Under the pieces are notes generated by a model that worked only from the letters and a program-made list of their open reading frames with translations, was not told the origin of the DNA and ran no database searches. Both the position numbers and the translations under genes were made by a program. Shown piece after piece: positions 34,210-43,017 of a DNA stretch of 64,000 nt (within the stretch, counting starts at the first letter, position 1; each line of letters opens with the position of its first letter). This DNA is from Halorubrum rutilum (GTDB lineage Archaea > Halobacteriota > Halobacteria > Halobacteriales > Haloferacaceae), in contig NZ_JANHDN010000004.1 in assembly GCF_024494565.1 (NCBI RefSeq), positions 186,001 to 250,000 on the forward strand, read 5' to 3'.

Positions 34210-34438
34210 CGCTCGCCTCGTCGCCGTGGTCGGCGTCGCCCCCGTCGATGTTGCCCCCGTCGACGCCGCCGGTGTCGAGCCGGCCGTGCCGCGCGTCGAT
34301 CTCGTCGAGGCGGTCGAGCGTCTTGCGGATCGACGCCCGGACCGCGTCGCTGCGGTTCACGAACTTCCCGTCGTCGCCGACGTGCTCGTCGAGGTCGTCG
34401 AGCAGTTCGCCGGGGATCTCGACGCTGATCTTGGGCAC
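34202..34438 (-). CDS. Ribbon-helix-helix (CopG-type) DNA-binding protein
   Basis: This 78-residue protein has a ribbon-helix-helix domain over residues 1-46: PKISVEIPGELLDDLDEHVG, then FVNRSDAVRASIRKTLDRLD. A Gly/Asp-rich tail (about 50-78) has no predicted fold. RHH proteins bind operators as dimers with the N-terminal strand in the major groove. It is the first gene of an operon with the queuosine-precursor transporter (8-nt overlap) and is likely autoregulatory. Confidence 0.85.
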   Translation of the reverse strand: MPKISVEIPGELLDDLDEHVGDDGKFVNRSDAVRASIRKTLDRLDEIDARHGRLDTGGVDGGNIDGGDADHGDEASDE

Positions 34439-34671
34439 GGGTCACTCACCCTCCGGGGACGCCATCGTCCGATCGGCCGTCTCCGGCCGCTGGAATACTC
34501 TCATGATACTATCACGGGATTATCGTCGGGGTGATTAAAGCGCACCGTTCCGGACGCAGTACCGTCGCGTCGCGGGATGCGACGCCGTCGCGTCGCCCGA
34601 TCGCGGGACGCCCCGTCGGCGCGCCGCGATCGAACGCCTTTCATAGGCCCGATGGTCGATATTCGCCGACT

Positions 34672-35997
34672 ATGGTCCAACGAGAATCGTGGGCGACGCG
34701 GGCGGGGTTCATCCTCGCGGCGGCGGGCAGCGCCGTGGGACTCGGAAACGTCTGGCGATTCCCCTTCCTCACCGCCGAGTCAGGGGGCGCGGCGTTCCTC
34801 GTCGCGTACCTCCTGCTCGTCGTCGGGGTGGGGTTACCGCTCGTGCTGGCGGAGTTCGTGATCGGGCGGCGGTCGAACCGCAACGTGATCGGGGCGTTCG
34901 AGGCGCTCGGCCGCTCGAACTGGCGGTTCATCGGCGGCCTCGGCGCGCTCGCCGGCTTCGTCATCCTGTCGTACTACAGCGTGGTCGGCGGCTGGGTGAT
35001 CCAGTACATCATCGCGAGCGTCACGGGCGCGTACACCAGCGACCCCGCGGCGTACTTCGAGTCGGTGTCGGTCGGAGCGAACGCGATCGCCTTCGACGCG
35101 CTGTTCATGGCGTTCGTCGCCGGCATCGTCGTCCTCGGCGTCCGCAACGGCCTCGAACGCGCGGCGAAGTTCATGATCCCGAGCGTCGTCGTCCTGCTCG
35201 TCCTCCTCGCCGGCTACGGCGCGACGCTGGAGGGCGCGGCCGAGGGGTACGCCTTCTACCTCTCGCCGGACGTCTCGACGCTGTTCGGCGACGCGCTCGC
35301 GCTGCTGCCCGACGCGGCCGGACAGGCCTTCTTCACCCTCTCGCTCGGGATGGGCGTGATGGTCACGTACGCCTCCTACCTCGGCGAGGACCGCAGTCTG
35401 CTCAACGACGGTCTGATCATCCTCGTCGTCGACACCTCCATCGCGCTCTTAGCCGGCCTCGCCATCTTCCCGTTCCTGTTCTCGCAGGGCGTCGATCCGG
35501 GGACGGGCGGCCCGGGAACGGTGTTCGTGGCGCTCGGGACCGCGTTCGCGGAGTTCCCGGCCGGTCGGGCCGTCGGCACGGTGTTCTACGTCGCGCTGTT
35601 CATGGCCGCGGTCACGAGCGCGTTCAGCATCCTCGAAGTGATCGTCGCCTACGTCACCGAGACGTTCGACGTCGACCGGAAGCCCGCGACCGCCGGTGTC
35701 GCGGTCGCGATCTTCCTCCTGGGGATCCCGACGGCGATCGACCTGCGCTACCTCACCGCGTACGACGTGCTCGCCAACCAGGTGCTGCTCATCGGCGGCG
35801 GACTCCTGCTCGCGGTCTTCGTCGGCTGGGCGTACGCCGCCGAGGGGACCGAGGAGCTCCGGACGGGGATGCGCGGCGGCGACGCGCTCGGCGCGGTCTG
35901 GATCTGGCTGCTCCGAGTCCCGATCGTCCTGATACTGTTGTACGTCCTCTACTTCGGCGTGCTGGCGACCGTCGACGCGATGGGGGCGGCGCTGTGA
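34672..35997 (+). CDS. Sodium-dependent transporter, SNF (neurotransmitter:Na+ symporter) family
   Basis: This 441-residue membrane protein of about 11 helices has the LeuT-type start RESWATRAGFILAAAGSAVG (about 4-23) continuing LGNVWRFPFLTAESGGAAFL, which forms the Na+/substrate site in TM1. Later it has VVGGWVIQYI in TM3, and TLSLGMGVMVTYASYLGEDR in TM6 with the conserved Na+-site residues. It imports an amino acid or related osmolyte with Na+. The length matches prokaryotic 11-TM members. The ATG at 34672 fits the family N-terminus. Monocistronic; downstream lies a 674-bp gap. Confidence 0.93.
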   Translation: MVQRESWATRAGFILAAAGSAVGLGNVWRFPFLTAESGGAAFLVAYLLLVVGVGLPLVLAEFVIGRRSNRNVIGAFEALGRSNWRFIGGLGALAGFVILSYYSVVGGWVIQYIIASVTGAYTSDPAAYFESVSVGANAIAFDALFMAFVAGIVVLGVRNGLERAAKFMIPSVVVLLVLLAGYGATLEGAAEGYAFYLSPDVSTLFGDALALLPDAAGQAFFTLSLGMGVMVTYASYLGEDRSLLNDGLIILVVDTSIALLAGLAIFPFLFSQGVDPGTGGPGTVFVALGTAFAEFPAGRAVGTVFYVALFMAAVTSAFSILEVIVAYVTETFDVDRKPATAGVAVAIFLLGIPTAIDLRYLTAYDVLANQVLLIGGGLLLAVFVGWAYAAEGTEELRTGMRGGDALGAVWIWLLRVPIVLILLYVLYFGVLATVDAMGAAL

Positions 35998-36671
35998 GCG
36001 CTCGGACGCGACGGCGGTGCGGACGCGACTGACGGACGGGACGCGCGGGCGGAGTCGGCGTGCGGTACCGAAGACTGCGCGCGGTACCGAAGACTGCCCT
36101 CCTCGCTCCCGACTGGGGAAAAAGCCCCACGGTGTCGGGGGCTCGGGCTTATCGAACTCGCGTCGCAACGATCGGACGCCGATGGACGAGACGACCATCG
36201 GCGACGGTTGAGCGGTACTCGTCACCGACGGTGTGTCCCGCTCCCTGTGGGACGCGCCCGTTACCCCCACGCCGCCCGTGAGCGACCCACCGCGGCGCGT
36301 CCCGCGGTCCTGACATCCGTGGGGTGCGCCCCGGGTCTCGACGACCCCGCTCTTCGTACTCCCGCTCGGTACCGACCGGTCCGCGCTCGACGAACCGGAC
36401 CCGATCGCGACGCGTCGACGTCCCTCCGCTCGGACGGGTCCGTCGTCGTCGTCCGAGGCGTGCCACCGCCACCCACGCGAACGCCGTAGCGAAGCGGTTA
36501 AGGGCGAACCGCGGGAAATACGGCCAACTCGCTGGTGCGGACACAGCGGGCACTCGCCGCCGGGCGCCCGTCGACGCCGACGCGAACGTCGCCGTCGACG
36601 CGGTTGACACCCCGGGACGAGACGACATGTGGCCGCCTCGCGGCTGAATCGCAACCGTCCGCGGACAACAT
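35998..36671. other. 674-bp non-coding stretch with a short tandem repeat and hairpin
   Basis: No open frame here has credible composition or start. Visible items are a 17-nt direct repeat (GCGGTACCGAAGACTGC at 36062-36078 and 36081-36097) and a hairpin TGGGG-aaaaag-CCCCA (36114-36129), which could end the SNF transcript. The L15e gene must be transcribed from its right end, but I see no strong TATA box. A decayed gene cannot be excluded. Confidence 0.45.
36062..36097. repeat. 17-nt direct repeat, 19-nt period
   Basis: GCGGTACCGAAGACTGC occurs at 36062-36078 and again at 36081-36097, just upstream of a short G/C-stem hairpin (36114-36129). Confidence 0.8.
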
Positions 36672-37262
36672 ATGGCACGAAGCTTCTACTCGCACATCAA
36701 GGAGGCGTGGCGGTCCCCCAAGGAGGGGAAACTGGCGGAGCTGCAGTGGCAGCGCAAACAGGAGTGGCGCGACCAGGGCGCCATCGAGCGCATCGAGCGC
36801 CCCACTCGGCTGGACAAGGCCCGCGAGCTGGGCTACAAGGCCAAGCAGGGCGTCATCGTCGCCCGCGTGAGCGTCCGGAAAGGCGGCTCGCGCAAGCAGC
36901 GCTTCACGGCGGGTCGCCGCTCGAAGCGCCAGGGCGTCAACCGCCTCTCGCGCCGCAAGTCGATCCAGCGCATCGCCGAGGAGCGCGCCTCGCGGAAGTA
37001 CCGCAACCTCCGCGTGCTCAACTCCTACTGGGTCGGCGAGGACGGCTCGCAGAAGTGGCACGAGGTCATCCTCGTGGACCCCGCCCACCCCGCGATCGAG
37101 AACGACGACGACCTCGGCTGGATCACCTCCGACGACCACCGCGGGCGCGCCTTCCGCGGGCTCACCTCCGCCGGCACGAAGGGCCGCGGCCAGCGCAAAC
37201 GCGGCAAGGGCACGGAGAAGACCCGGCCGAGCGTCACCGGAAACGACCGCCAAGGCAAATAA
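36672..37262 (+). CDS. rpl15e: Large-subunit ribosomal protein eL15
   Basis: This 196-residue protein begins ARSFYSHIKEAWRSPKEGKL and has R-P-T-R-L-D-K-A-R-E-L-G-Y-K-A-K-Q-G (about 42-59), KGGSRKQRFTAGRRSKRQGV (about 75-94) and the basic C-terminal GLTSAGTKGRGQRKRGKG-type tail. This is the complete L15e fold, basic as expected for an rRNA-binding protein despite the acidic proteome. It binds 23S rRNA in the large subunit. Repeat copy D lies downstream on the same strand, about 235 nt after the stop. Confidence 0.97.
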   Translation: MARSFYSHIKEAWRSPKEGKLAELQWQRKQEWRDQGAIERIERPTRLDKARELGYKAKQGVIVARVSVRKGGSRKQRFTAGRRSKRQGVNRLSRRKSIQRIAEERASRKYRNLRVLNSYWVGEDGSQKWHEVILVDPAHPAIENDDDLGWITSDDHRGRAFRGLTSAGTKGRGQRKRGKGTEKTRPSVTGNDRQGK

Positions 37263-37483
37263 CGGTTCGCCGCCTGCGGTCGCAATCGACTTCTCTCGTT
37301 TATCAGTTGCGTAGCGGCGACGTCGAGCAGAGCTCTCGTGTCTCGAATCTCTCTGCTTCAGAACGTCCTCTTCTGAAACGGCGGGTCACCCAACGGGCAT
37401 CCTGATCGATAGGGGGAGTGAGTGTTGCAGATCGGCGGTGGCGGTTCGGTATTTAAATAGCCGTGAGCGACGGCGACGATCAC
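37263..37483 (+). other. Spacer between rpl15e and repeat copy D
   Basis: This 221-nt stretch is less GC-rich than its surroundings. It has C/T-rich runs (TTCTCTCG, TCTCTCTGC) that could serve as a transcription terminator for rpl15e, and TATTTAAATA near 37450-37459, a second TATA-like element upstream of copy D. No gene is seen. Confidence 0.4.
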
Positions 37484-37491
37484 TTATAAAT
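37484..37491 (+). promoter_or_regulatory. TATA box upstream of repeat copy D
   Basis: TTATAAAT lies 19 nt (counted from TATAAA) before the GGCGCG that opens copy D. The expected transcription start falls in the left flank of hairpin P1. Confidence 0.65.
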
Positions 37492-37497
37492 AGACGT

Positions 37498-37775
37498 GGC
37501 GGTGGCGCGCCCCGGCGAGCGGCCCGAAGGGCCGCGAGCCGACGGTGCGAGGGACGCGGTGAGCGCTCACAGAGCGCGAACCGCGAGGCTGGGGAGGCGT
37601 GAGGCTGCCGTGCGGTTGCGGTGGGTGGGACTCAAAGGGGCAGCCGCGCTCGGCGAACCCCAGCGACGAAAGGACCGCAAGGAGGGAGCGTTAGCGACCG
37701 ACTGAGGACCGCAGCGAGCTGTGGGAGCCGAGCGCGGCTGGGGCTTTGAGGGTCTTCTCCGCAGCAGCGTCGATC
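37498..37775 (+). repeat. Structured-RNA candidate repeat, copy D
   Basis: Copy D. P1: GGC-GA-GCGGCCC-gaa-GGGCCGC-GA-GCC. P2: GCGGT-GA-GCGCT-cacag-AGCGC-GA-ACCGC, again with a tandem GA internal loop. P3 variable arm: CCGCGCTCGGC (37644-37654) / GCCGAGCGCGG (37727-37737), followed by CTG-GGG-CTTTGAG, which pairs perfectly with the CTCAAAG of the upstream box. It has only one tail unit. A TATA box at 37484 gives it its own promoter. Confidence 0.87.
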
Positions 37776-38018
37776 AGGTATAAACCACCAACAGCAACAC
37801 CACGTTCCGACTTATAAACGATCTCTCTCACAACGTACTATACCCACTCTCGCTGTTACTCACCGCTATTCCTGCATTGATTGTGACCGAAGTAGCGGTT
37901 TCGACTACGACGGGTTTCAGCAGTATAAAAAGGCAAAACCGGGGGAACGCAAGCGTGTGTGTTCGGGTGACGATGCGCGGTCGGAGCAGGTATGGGGGAG
38001 CTGTGACCTACCGAATCG
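37776..38018. other. A/T-richer spacer downstream of copy D and of the thermosome gene
   Basis: It contains CTTATAAAC near 37810 and TATAAAAAGG near 37922-37931. Read on the minus strand the latter area is TTTTGCCTTTTTA, a likely T-tract terminator for the thermosome transcript. Read on the plus strand it is a good TATA box that would drive an antisense transcript into the thermosome 3' end. No gene is seen. Confidence 0.45.
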
Positions 38019-39677
<1,659 letters not shown>

Positions 39678-39701
39678 ACAGCGTTTGATTGATTGTGATT
39701 C

Positions 39702-39709
39702 TATATAAA
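39702..39709 (-). promoter_or_regulatory. TATA box of the thermosome gene
   Basis: TTTATATA on the minus strand, centred about 29 nt upstream of the thermosome ATG, predicts a transcript with a leader of only a few nucleotides. Confidence 0.7.
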
Positions 39710-39989
39710 TCCGTCGTTGAGGAGCGATCGGTCGTCGCCGCGATCGACGGTGTATCGTTCCCGAAAAACGCCCGACTACGCGGCGATTAGTTCGATTTTG
39801 TGCGAGTAGTTAGCATGGCACTTCACGGCGATTCCGTCGCCTCTGCGGCATTATTTATATACTACGTCGACGCGTCGGAAGGCGGACGCGCGGGAAGAGC
39901 GTCGCTCTCGGCGCGTGAGACGGCTGGCGGGTCGCTCGCGGCGAGTAACTATATTCGCAAAATCGAAGACGGCGTTCGGTCGCGAGCGT
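39710..39989. other. Thermosome upstream region
   Basis: This gap separates the thermosome gene from the 54-aa gene, both on the minus strand. TTATTTATATAC near 39851-39862 is a second TATA-like sequence usable on either strand, and the region is clearly poorer in GC than coding DNA. A 90-codon plus-strand frame starting at 39800 overlaps the 54-aa gene and looks spurious. Confidence 0.4.
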
Positions 39990-40154
39990 TCACCGACCGA
40001 GCTCGTCCCCGTCGAGATACTCCGAGTCGACCTCGTCGAGCGTCGGCTCCGGCGGCTCGTCGGCGGCGCTGAGCTCGCGTTCGTTGAGCCGGCTCTCCAG
40101 CTGCCGGCGCTTGTCTCTCCCTTTCCGCTCGCGACCCGATTTCGTGTCTGGCAT
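39990..40154 (-). CDS. Small conserved-looking charged protein, 54 aa
   Basis: The ATG at 40152-40154 opens 54 codons. The product starts MPDTKSGRERKGRDKRRQLE, a strongly basic helix, and continues SRLNERELSAADEPPEPTLD with an acidic end. The switch from basic to acidic and the clean start/stop support a real gene, and I recall similar small haloarchaeal proteins with this N-terminus, function unknown. It could bind nucleic acid or the ribosome (inference). It lies upstream of the thermosome gene on the same strand, with that gene's own promoter between them. Confidence 0.65.
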   Translation of the reverse strand: MPDTKSGRERKGRDKRRQLESRLNERELSAADEPPEPTLDEVDSEYLDGDELGR

Positions 40155-40355
40155 CGTCACCCGTGTCAACTCTACCCATGCATATGAGTCTTATGTCGGC
40201 CTCTGAGAACGTCGACTATACTGATGGAGACCACATCTTGCGACGCGGGTCGTACGGGTAGAAAACGCCGGGAGGAGGATTCAAACCGAAATCAGACGTG
40301 TTCGCTCGCATCGTTCGCTACGCGCGACTGGTTGGGTTCAAATCCTCGTCCGGGT

Positions 40356-40408
40356 TCGTCGACGCCGGACTCGCTCCTCGCTCCGCTCCTCGCTCGTGAT
40401 CGGCGTCG
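40356..40408 (-). terminator. 10-bp inverted repeat downstream of tRNA-Ser
   Basis: GTCGACGCCG (40356-40365) and CGGCGTCGAC (40399-40408) are perfect inverted repeats with a 33-nt loop, beginning 9 nt beyond the 3' end of tRNA-Ser on its own strand. It may act in termination or 3' processing; there is no long T tract, so the terminator call is weak. Confidence 0.35.
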
Positions 40409-40416
40409 ACAAAGAA

Positions 40417-40498
40417 CGCCAGGAGAGGGATTTGAACCCCCGATCCCGGAAGGGAACACGCTTTCCAGGCGTGCGCCTTACCACTCGGCCATCCTGGC
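40417..40498 (-). tRNA. tRNA-Ser (anticodon GGA)
   Basis: The acceptor stem pairs GCCAGGA with TCCTGGC, discriminator G. The anticodon loop CTGGAAA gives anticodon GGA (complement at 40464-40466), reading UCC/UCU. The long variable arm (TTCCCTTCCGGGATC region) is the class II hallmark of tRNA-Ser. The T arm has GGTTCAAATCC. No intron; CCA is not encoded. Confidence 0.95.
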
Positions 40499-40525
40499 TC
40501 ACGCCGAGATAATCCGGTGCGACTG

Positions 40526-40828
40526 TTAAGTCCTTCTTTTCACGCGCTTCGCACGCAGACGGTGTTCGGTCGCGTAGGCGATTCCGCCGGACGCGACGGC
40601 GACGGCCGCGGCGAGACCGACCACGCCGCCGTACCCGACCGGGAGGTCGCCCGCGACGATCAGGAACCCCTGCGCGAGCACGACGAACCCGAACCCGCCG
40701 ACGAGCCCCCACAGGGCCGCCGACTTCGCCCTGGCGCGCTTCGCCGGCCGCGCGGCGGGGGCGTCCGAGCGACCTCCCGCCTCGCGTTCGTCGCCCTCGC
40801 TCCCGCCCTCGTCGCCCTCGGCGGTCAT
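40526..40828 (-). CDS. Small two-helix membrane protein, 100 aa
   Basis: This 100-residue protein has an acidic then basic N-terminus (about 1-35) followed by two hydrophobic helices (about 37-58, SAALWGLVGGFGFVVLAQGF; about 66-86, GGVVGLAAAVAVASGGIAYA) and a very basic end (RLRAKRVKRRT). This is a cytoplasmic-tail membrane protein. Its ATG lies directly after the RidA stop (TAGATG), so the two form an operon. I do not recognise the family. Confidence 0.65.
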   Translation of the reverse strand: MTAEGDEGGSEGDEREAGGRSDAPAARPAKRARAKSAALWGLVGGFGFVVLAQGFLIVAGDLPVGYGGVVGLAAAVAVASGGIAYATEHRLRAKRVKRRT

Positions 40829-41209
40829 CTACTCGACGGCGGCGACCGCCTCGATCTCGATCCCGACGCCCTTCGGGAGCGCGCCCGCCTGTACCGCCGA
40901 CCGCGCCGGCGGCGACTCGTCGAAGTAGTCCGCGTACGTCGCGTTCATCTCGTCGAAGTCGTCGATGTCGGCGAGGAAGACGGTCGTCTTCAACACGTCC
41001 GCCGGCGCCGCGCCCGCCTCGTCGAGCACGGCGACGAGGTTGTCGAGGGCCCGCTCCGTCTGTTCCGCGATCGGCGCGTCGCCGAGGAGCTCGCCGTCGG
41101 GCGTCAGCGGGATCTGCCCGGCCGTGAAGACGAGCTCGCCGTTCGTCGTCGCCTGGCTGTACGCCCCGACCGCCTCGGGCGCCGCGTCGGTGTGAACGAT
41201 CTCCTTCAT
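40829..41209 (-). CDS. ridA: RidA-family enamine/imine deaminase
   Basis: This 126-residue YjgF/YER057c protein has EAVGAYSQATTNGELVFTAG (about 12-31), IAEQTERALDNLVAVLDEAG (about 47-66), DVLKTTVFLADIDDFDEMN, and PPARSAVQAGALPKGVGIEI (about 100-119) with the Arg that binds the substrate carboxylate. It hydrolyses reactive 2-aminoacrylate-type enamines made by PLP enzymes such as the threonine deaminase IlvA at 58527. The ATG at 41209 is the family start; the longer open frame upstream is not conserved-looking. First gene of an operon with the 100-aa membrane protein. Confidence 0.92.
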   Translation of the reverse strand: MKEIVHTDAAPEAVGAYSQATTNGELVFTAGQIPLTPDGELLGDAPIAEQTERALDNLVAVLDEAGAAPADVLKTTVFLADIDDFDEMNATYADYFDESPPARSAVQAGALPKGVGIEIEAVAAVE

Positions 41210-41284
41210 GTACCCCCTCGTTCGGCGGGCCGCCCTAAGAGTGCCGGGGACCCGAGCGAACCCCCCCCTCCGACCGCCGTTGGG

Positions 41285-41292
41285 CATATATT
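41285..41292 (+). promoter_or_regulatory. TATA box of the zinc-ribbon gene
   Basis: CATATATT is centred about 28 nt before the ATG at 41316, predicting a leader of 0-2 nt. Confidence 0.6.
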
Positions 41293-41315
41293 CCTCGCCT
41301 GCTAACACACACCAT

Positions 41316-41732
41316 ATGACGGGTGGCAACCTCCTTCCGGTCGCCGCGGTGTTCGTCGGGGTGCTCGCCGCCAACGTCGTGCTCGCGTGGCTCCTCGCGA
41401 GGCGGAACTGGGACCCGCCCGAAGCGCTCGGCTCCCCGGGTGACTCGTCGCCGTCGGAGTCGATTCTGGAGGAGGACTCCGACTCCGACGGCGCCGCGGC
41501 CGCCGGGCCGGAGTTCGCCGTGGGCGCCGACGCCGGCTCGACGGCGAGCGGGACCGACCCGGACGGGGACCCGCCGCCGCTCGACGCCGACGGCGAGACC
41601 GTCGTCTGCCGGCACTGCGGGGCCGAGAACCGGCCGGACTTCCGCTACTGTCGGTGGTGCGTCCGGTCGGGGTTCGCGGGCGACGGCTCGGGCGCCGCCG
41701 GGGGGTCGGCGGTGACCGAGCGCTCGCTGTGA
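41316..41732 (+). CDS. Membrane-anchored zinc-ribbon protein, 138 aa
   Basis: This 138-residue protein has one N-terminal transmembrane helix (about 6-27, LLPVAAVFVGVLAANVVLAW), a disordered acidic linker (about 35-95), and a C-terminal zinc ribbon VCRHCGAENRPDFRYCRWC (about 99-117) with four cysteines in two C-x-x-C pairs. The domain is probably cytosolic and structural. Small membrane zinc-ribbon proteins of this form are common in haloarchaea, with unknown roles. Leaderless start, supported by a TATA box. Confidence 0.75.
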   Translation: MTGGNLLPVAAVFVGVLAANVVLAWLLARRNWDPPEALGSPGDSSPSESILEEDSDSDGAAAAGPEFAVGADAGSTASGTDPDGDPPPLDADGETVVCRHCGAENRPDFRYCRWCVRSGFAGDGSGAAGGSAVTERSL

Positions 41733-41784
41733 GCGCGGCCGGTCGGTCCGAGCCGAGTCGGCGTCGGCACGGACCCGACCGGCG

Positions 41785-42597
41785 CTAGTCCGCGTCCACG
41801 CGACAGCCGCCGGAGTAGTCGATCCCGTCGATCGTCTCGATGCCGTCGTCGCCGCACACCGGACAGTCCGGATTCCGGCGGTAGGGCACCGTCTCGAAGC
41901 TCAGGTCCATCGCGTCGTAGAAGAGGAGCCGGCCGTCGAGCGTCTCGCCCGCGTCGAGCAGGAGTTTGATCGCCTCGGTCGCCTGGATACACCCGACCGT
42001 GCCGGGGAGCACGCCGAGCACGCCGGTCGCCGCGCAGTCGGGGACCGTCCCGGGCTCGGGCGCCTCGGGGAACAGACACCGGTAGCAGGGGCCGTCGGGG
42101 ACGAGCGTCGTCGCCTGCCCCTCGAACTTGTAGATCGCGCCGTGGACGACGGGCACCCCCTCGATCCGGGCCGCGTCGTTGACGACGTACCGCGTCCGGA
42201 AGTTGTCCGCGCAGTCGACGACGACGTCGTGCCCGGCGAGCAGGTCGCGCACGTTCCCCTCGTCGAGGCGCGTCTCGTGCGTCTCCACGTCGATGTCGGG
42301 GTTGAGCCGGTCGACGTACCTGGCCGCGGACTCGACCTTCGGCTCGCCCACGTCGGCGTCGCCGTGGACCACTTGCCGCTGGAGGTTCGAGCGCTCGACG
42401 ACGTCGTCGTCGACGATCCCGAGCGTCCCCACGCCGGCGGCCGCGAGGTACTGGATGACGGGCGCGCCGAGCCCGCCCGCTCCAATGACGAGAGCGCGGC
42501 CGTCGAGGAGGCGTCGCTGTCCCTCCGGGCCGACCTCGTCCATGATGACGTGCCTGGAGTACCGGTCGAGCTGGTCGGCGTCGAGCGAGAGACTCAT
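41785..42597 (-). CDS. ubaA: E1-like SAMP-activating enzyme / MoeB-ThiF family
   Basis: This 270-residue protein starts SLDADQLDRYSRHVIMDEVG and has the ATP-binding Rossmann motif ALVIGAGGLGAPVIQYLAAA (about 35-54), D-D-V-V-E-R-S-N-L-Q-R-Q (about 64-75), zinc cysteines in PCYRCLF and NPDCPVCGDDG, and the catalytic-Cys region LPGTVGCIQATEA (about 187-199). In Haloferax, UbaA adenylates the C-terminal Gly of SAMPs for protein conjugation and for tRNA and molybdopterin sulfur transfer. Length and motifs match that enzyme. The SAMP2-like protein at 6016 is a likely client. The start is the first Met of homology; the upstream frame is repeat copy F. Confidence 0.9.
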   Translation of the reverse strand: MSLSLDADQLDRYSRHVIMDEVGPEGQRRLLDGRALVIGAGGLGAPVIQYLAAAGVGTLGIVDDDVVERSNLQRQVVHGDADVGEPKVESAARYVDRLNPDIDVETHETRLDEGNVRDLLAGHDVVVDCADNFRTRYVVNDAARIEGVPVVHGAIYKFEGQATTLVPDGPCYRCLFPEAPEPGTVPDCAATGVLGVLPGTVGCIQATEAIKLLLDAGETLDGRLLFYDAMDLSFETVPYRRNPDCPVCGDDGIETIDGIDYSGGCRVDAD

Positions 42598-42654
42598 GGG
42601 TCGACGTGGGCGGGGCGACGGTATAATCGTGTTCCCGAGCGCACTCCATCGTTG

Positions 42655-42982
42655 CTGGTGTGGCGCCGACTGCGGTGAACACCGCCAGAGCCCCAGCCGC
42701 TCGGCGATACACGGTTGATCCCGGTTCGGTAGTGAACACCGCCAAAGCCCCAGTCGTCGAGGACGGCGCACGCTCGTTGCGCGCTTCGGTCGCTCGCGTT
42801 GCTCGCTCCCTCCAGTGCTTACGTCGCCTGCGCCGTCCTCGACGACTGCCCCTTTGAGTCCCACCCATCCGCGACCGCACCGCAGCCTCACGCCTCCCCA
42901 GCCTCGTCGCTGGCGGCTGTCGCCGCCAGCGACTCCCTCGCGCGTGCACCTCGCGCCCTGCGGGCGCTCGGCGGCACGCGCC
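42655..42982 (-). repeat. Structured-RNA candidate repeat, copy F
   Basis: Copy F, minus strand, with the best helices of the family. P1: GCC-GA-GCGCCC-gca-GGGCGC-GA-GGT. P2, 12 bp perfect: GTCGCTGGCGGC (42906-42917) / GCCGCCAGCGAC (42922-42933). P3 variable arm, 17 bp perfect: TGCGCCGTCCTCGACGA (42829-42845) / TCGTCGAGGACGGCGCA (42754-42770). The boxes are intact and a second tail unit follows 57 nt after the first. It lies between the ubaA start and the YgfZ-type gene stop. No clear TATA box is seen. Confidence 0.87.
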
Positions 42983-43017
42983 GACCGCGAGTGCGACCGT
43001 GTCAGCGTCGACATCGA

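Noticed and set aside
36149..36628. 159-codon minus-strand frame in the gap before rpl15e
   Set aside because: Arg/Pro/Gly-rich composition of an antisense GC-rich shadow, no start support and no recognisable motif.
39800..40072. 90-codon plus-strand frame upstream of the thermosome
   Set aside because: Overlaps the better supported 54-aa gene on the other strand, and its second half is Arg-rich shadow sequence.
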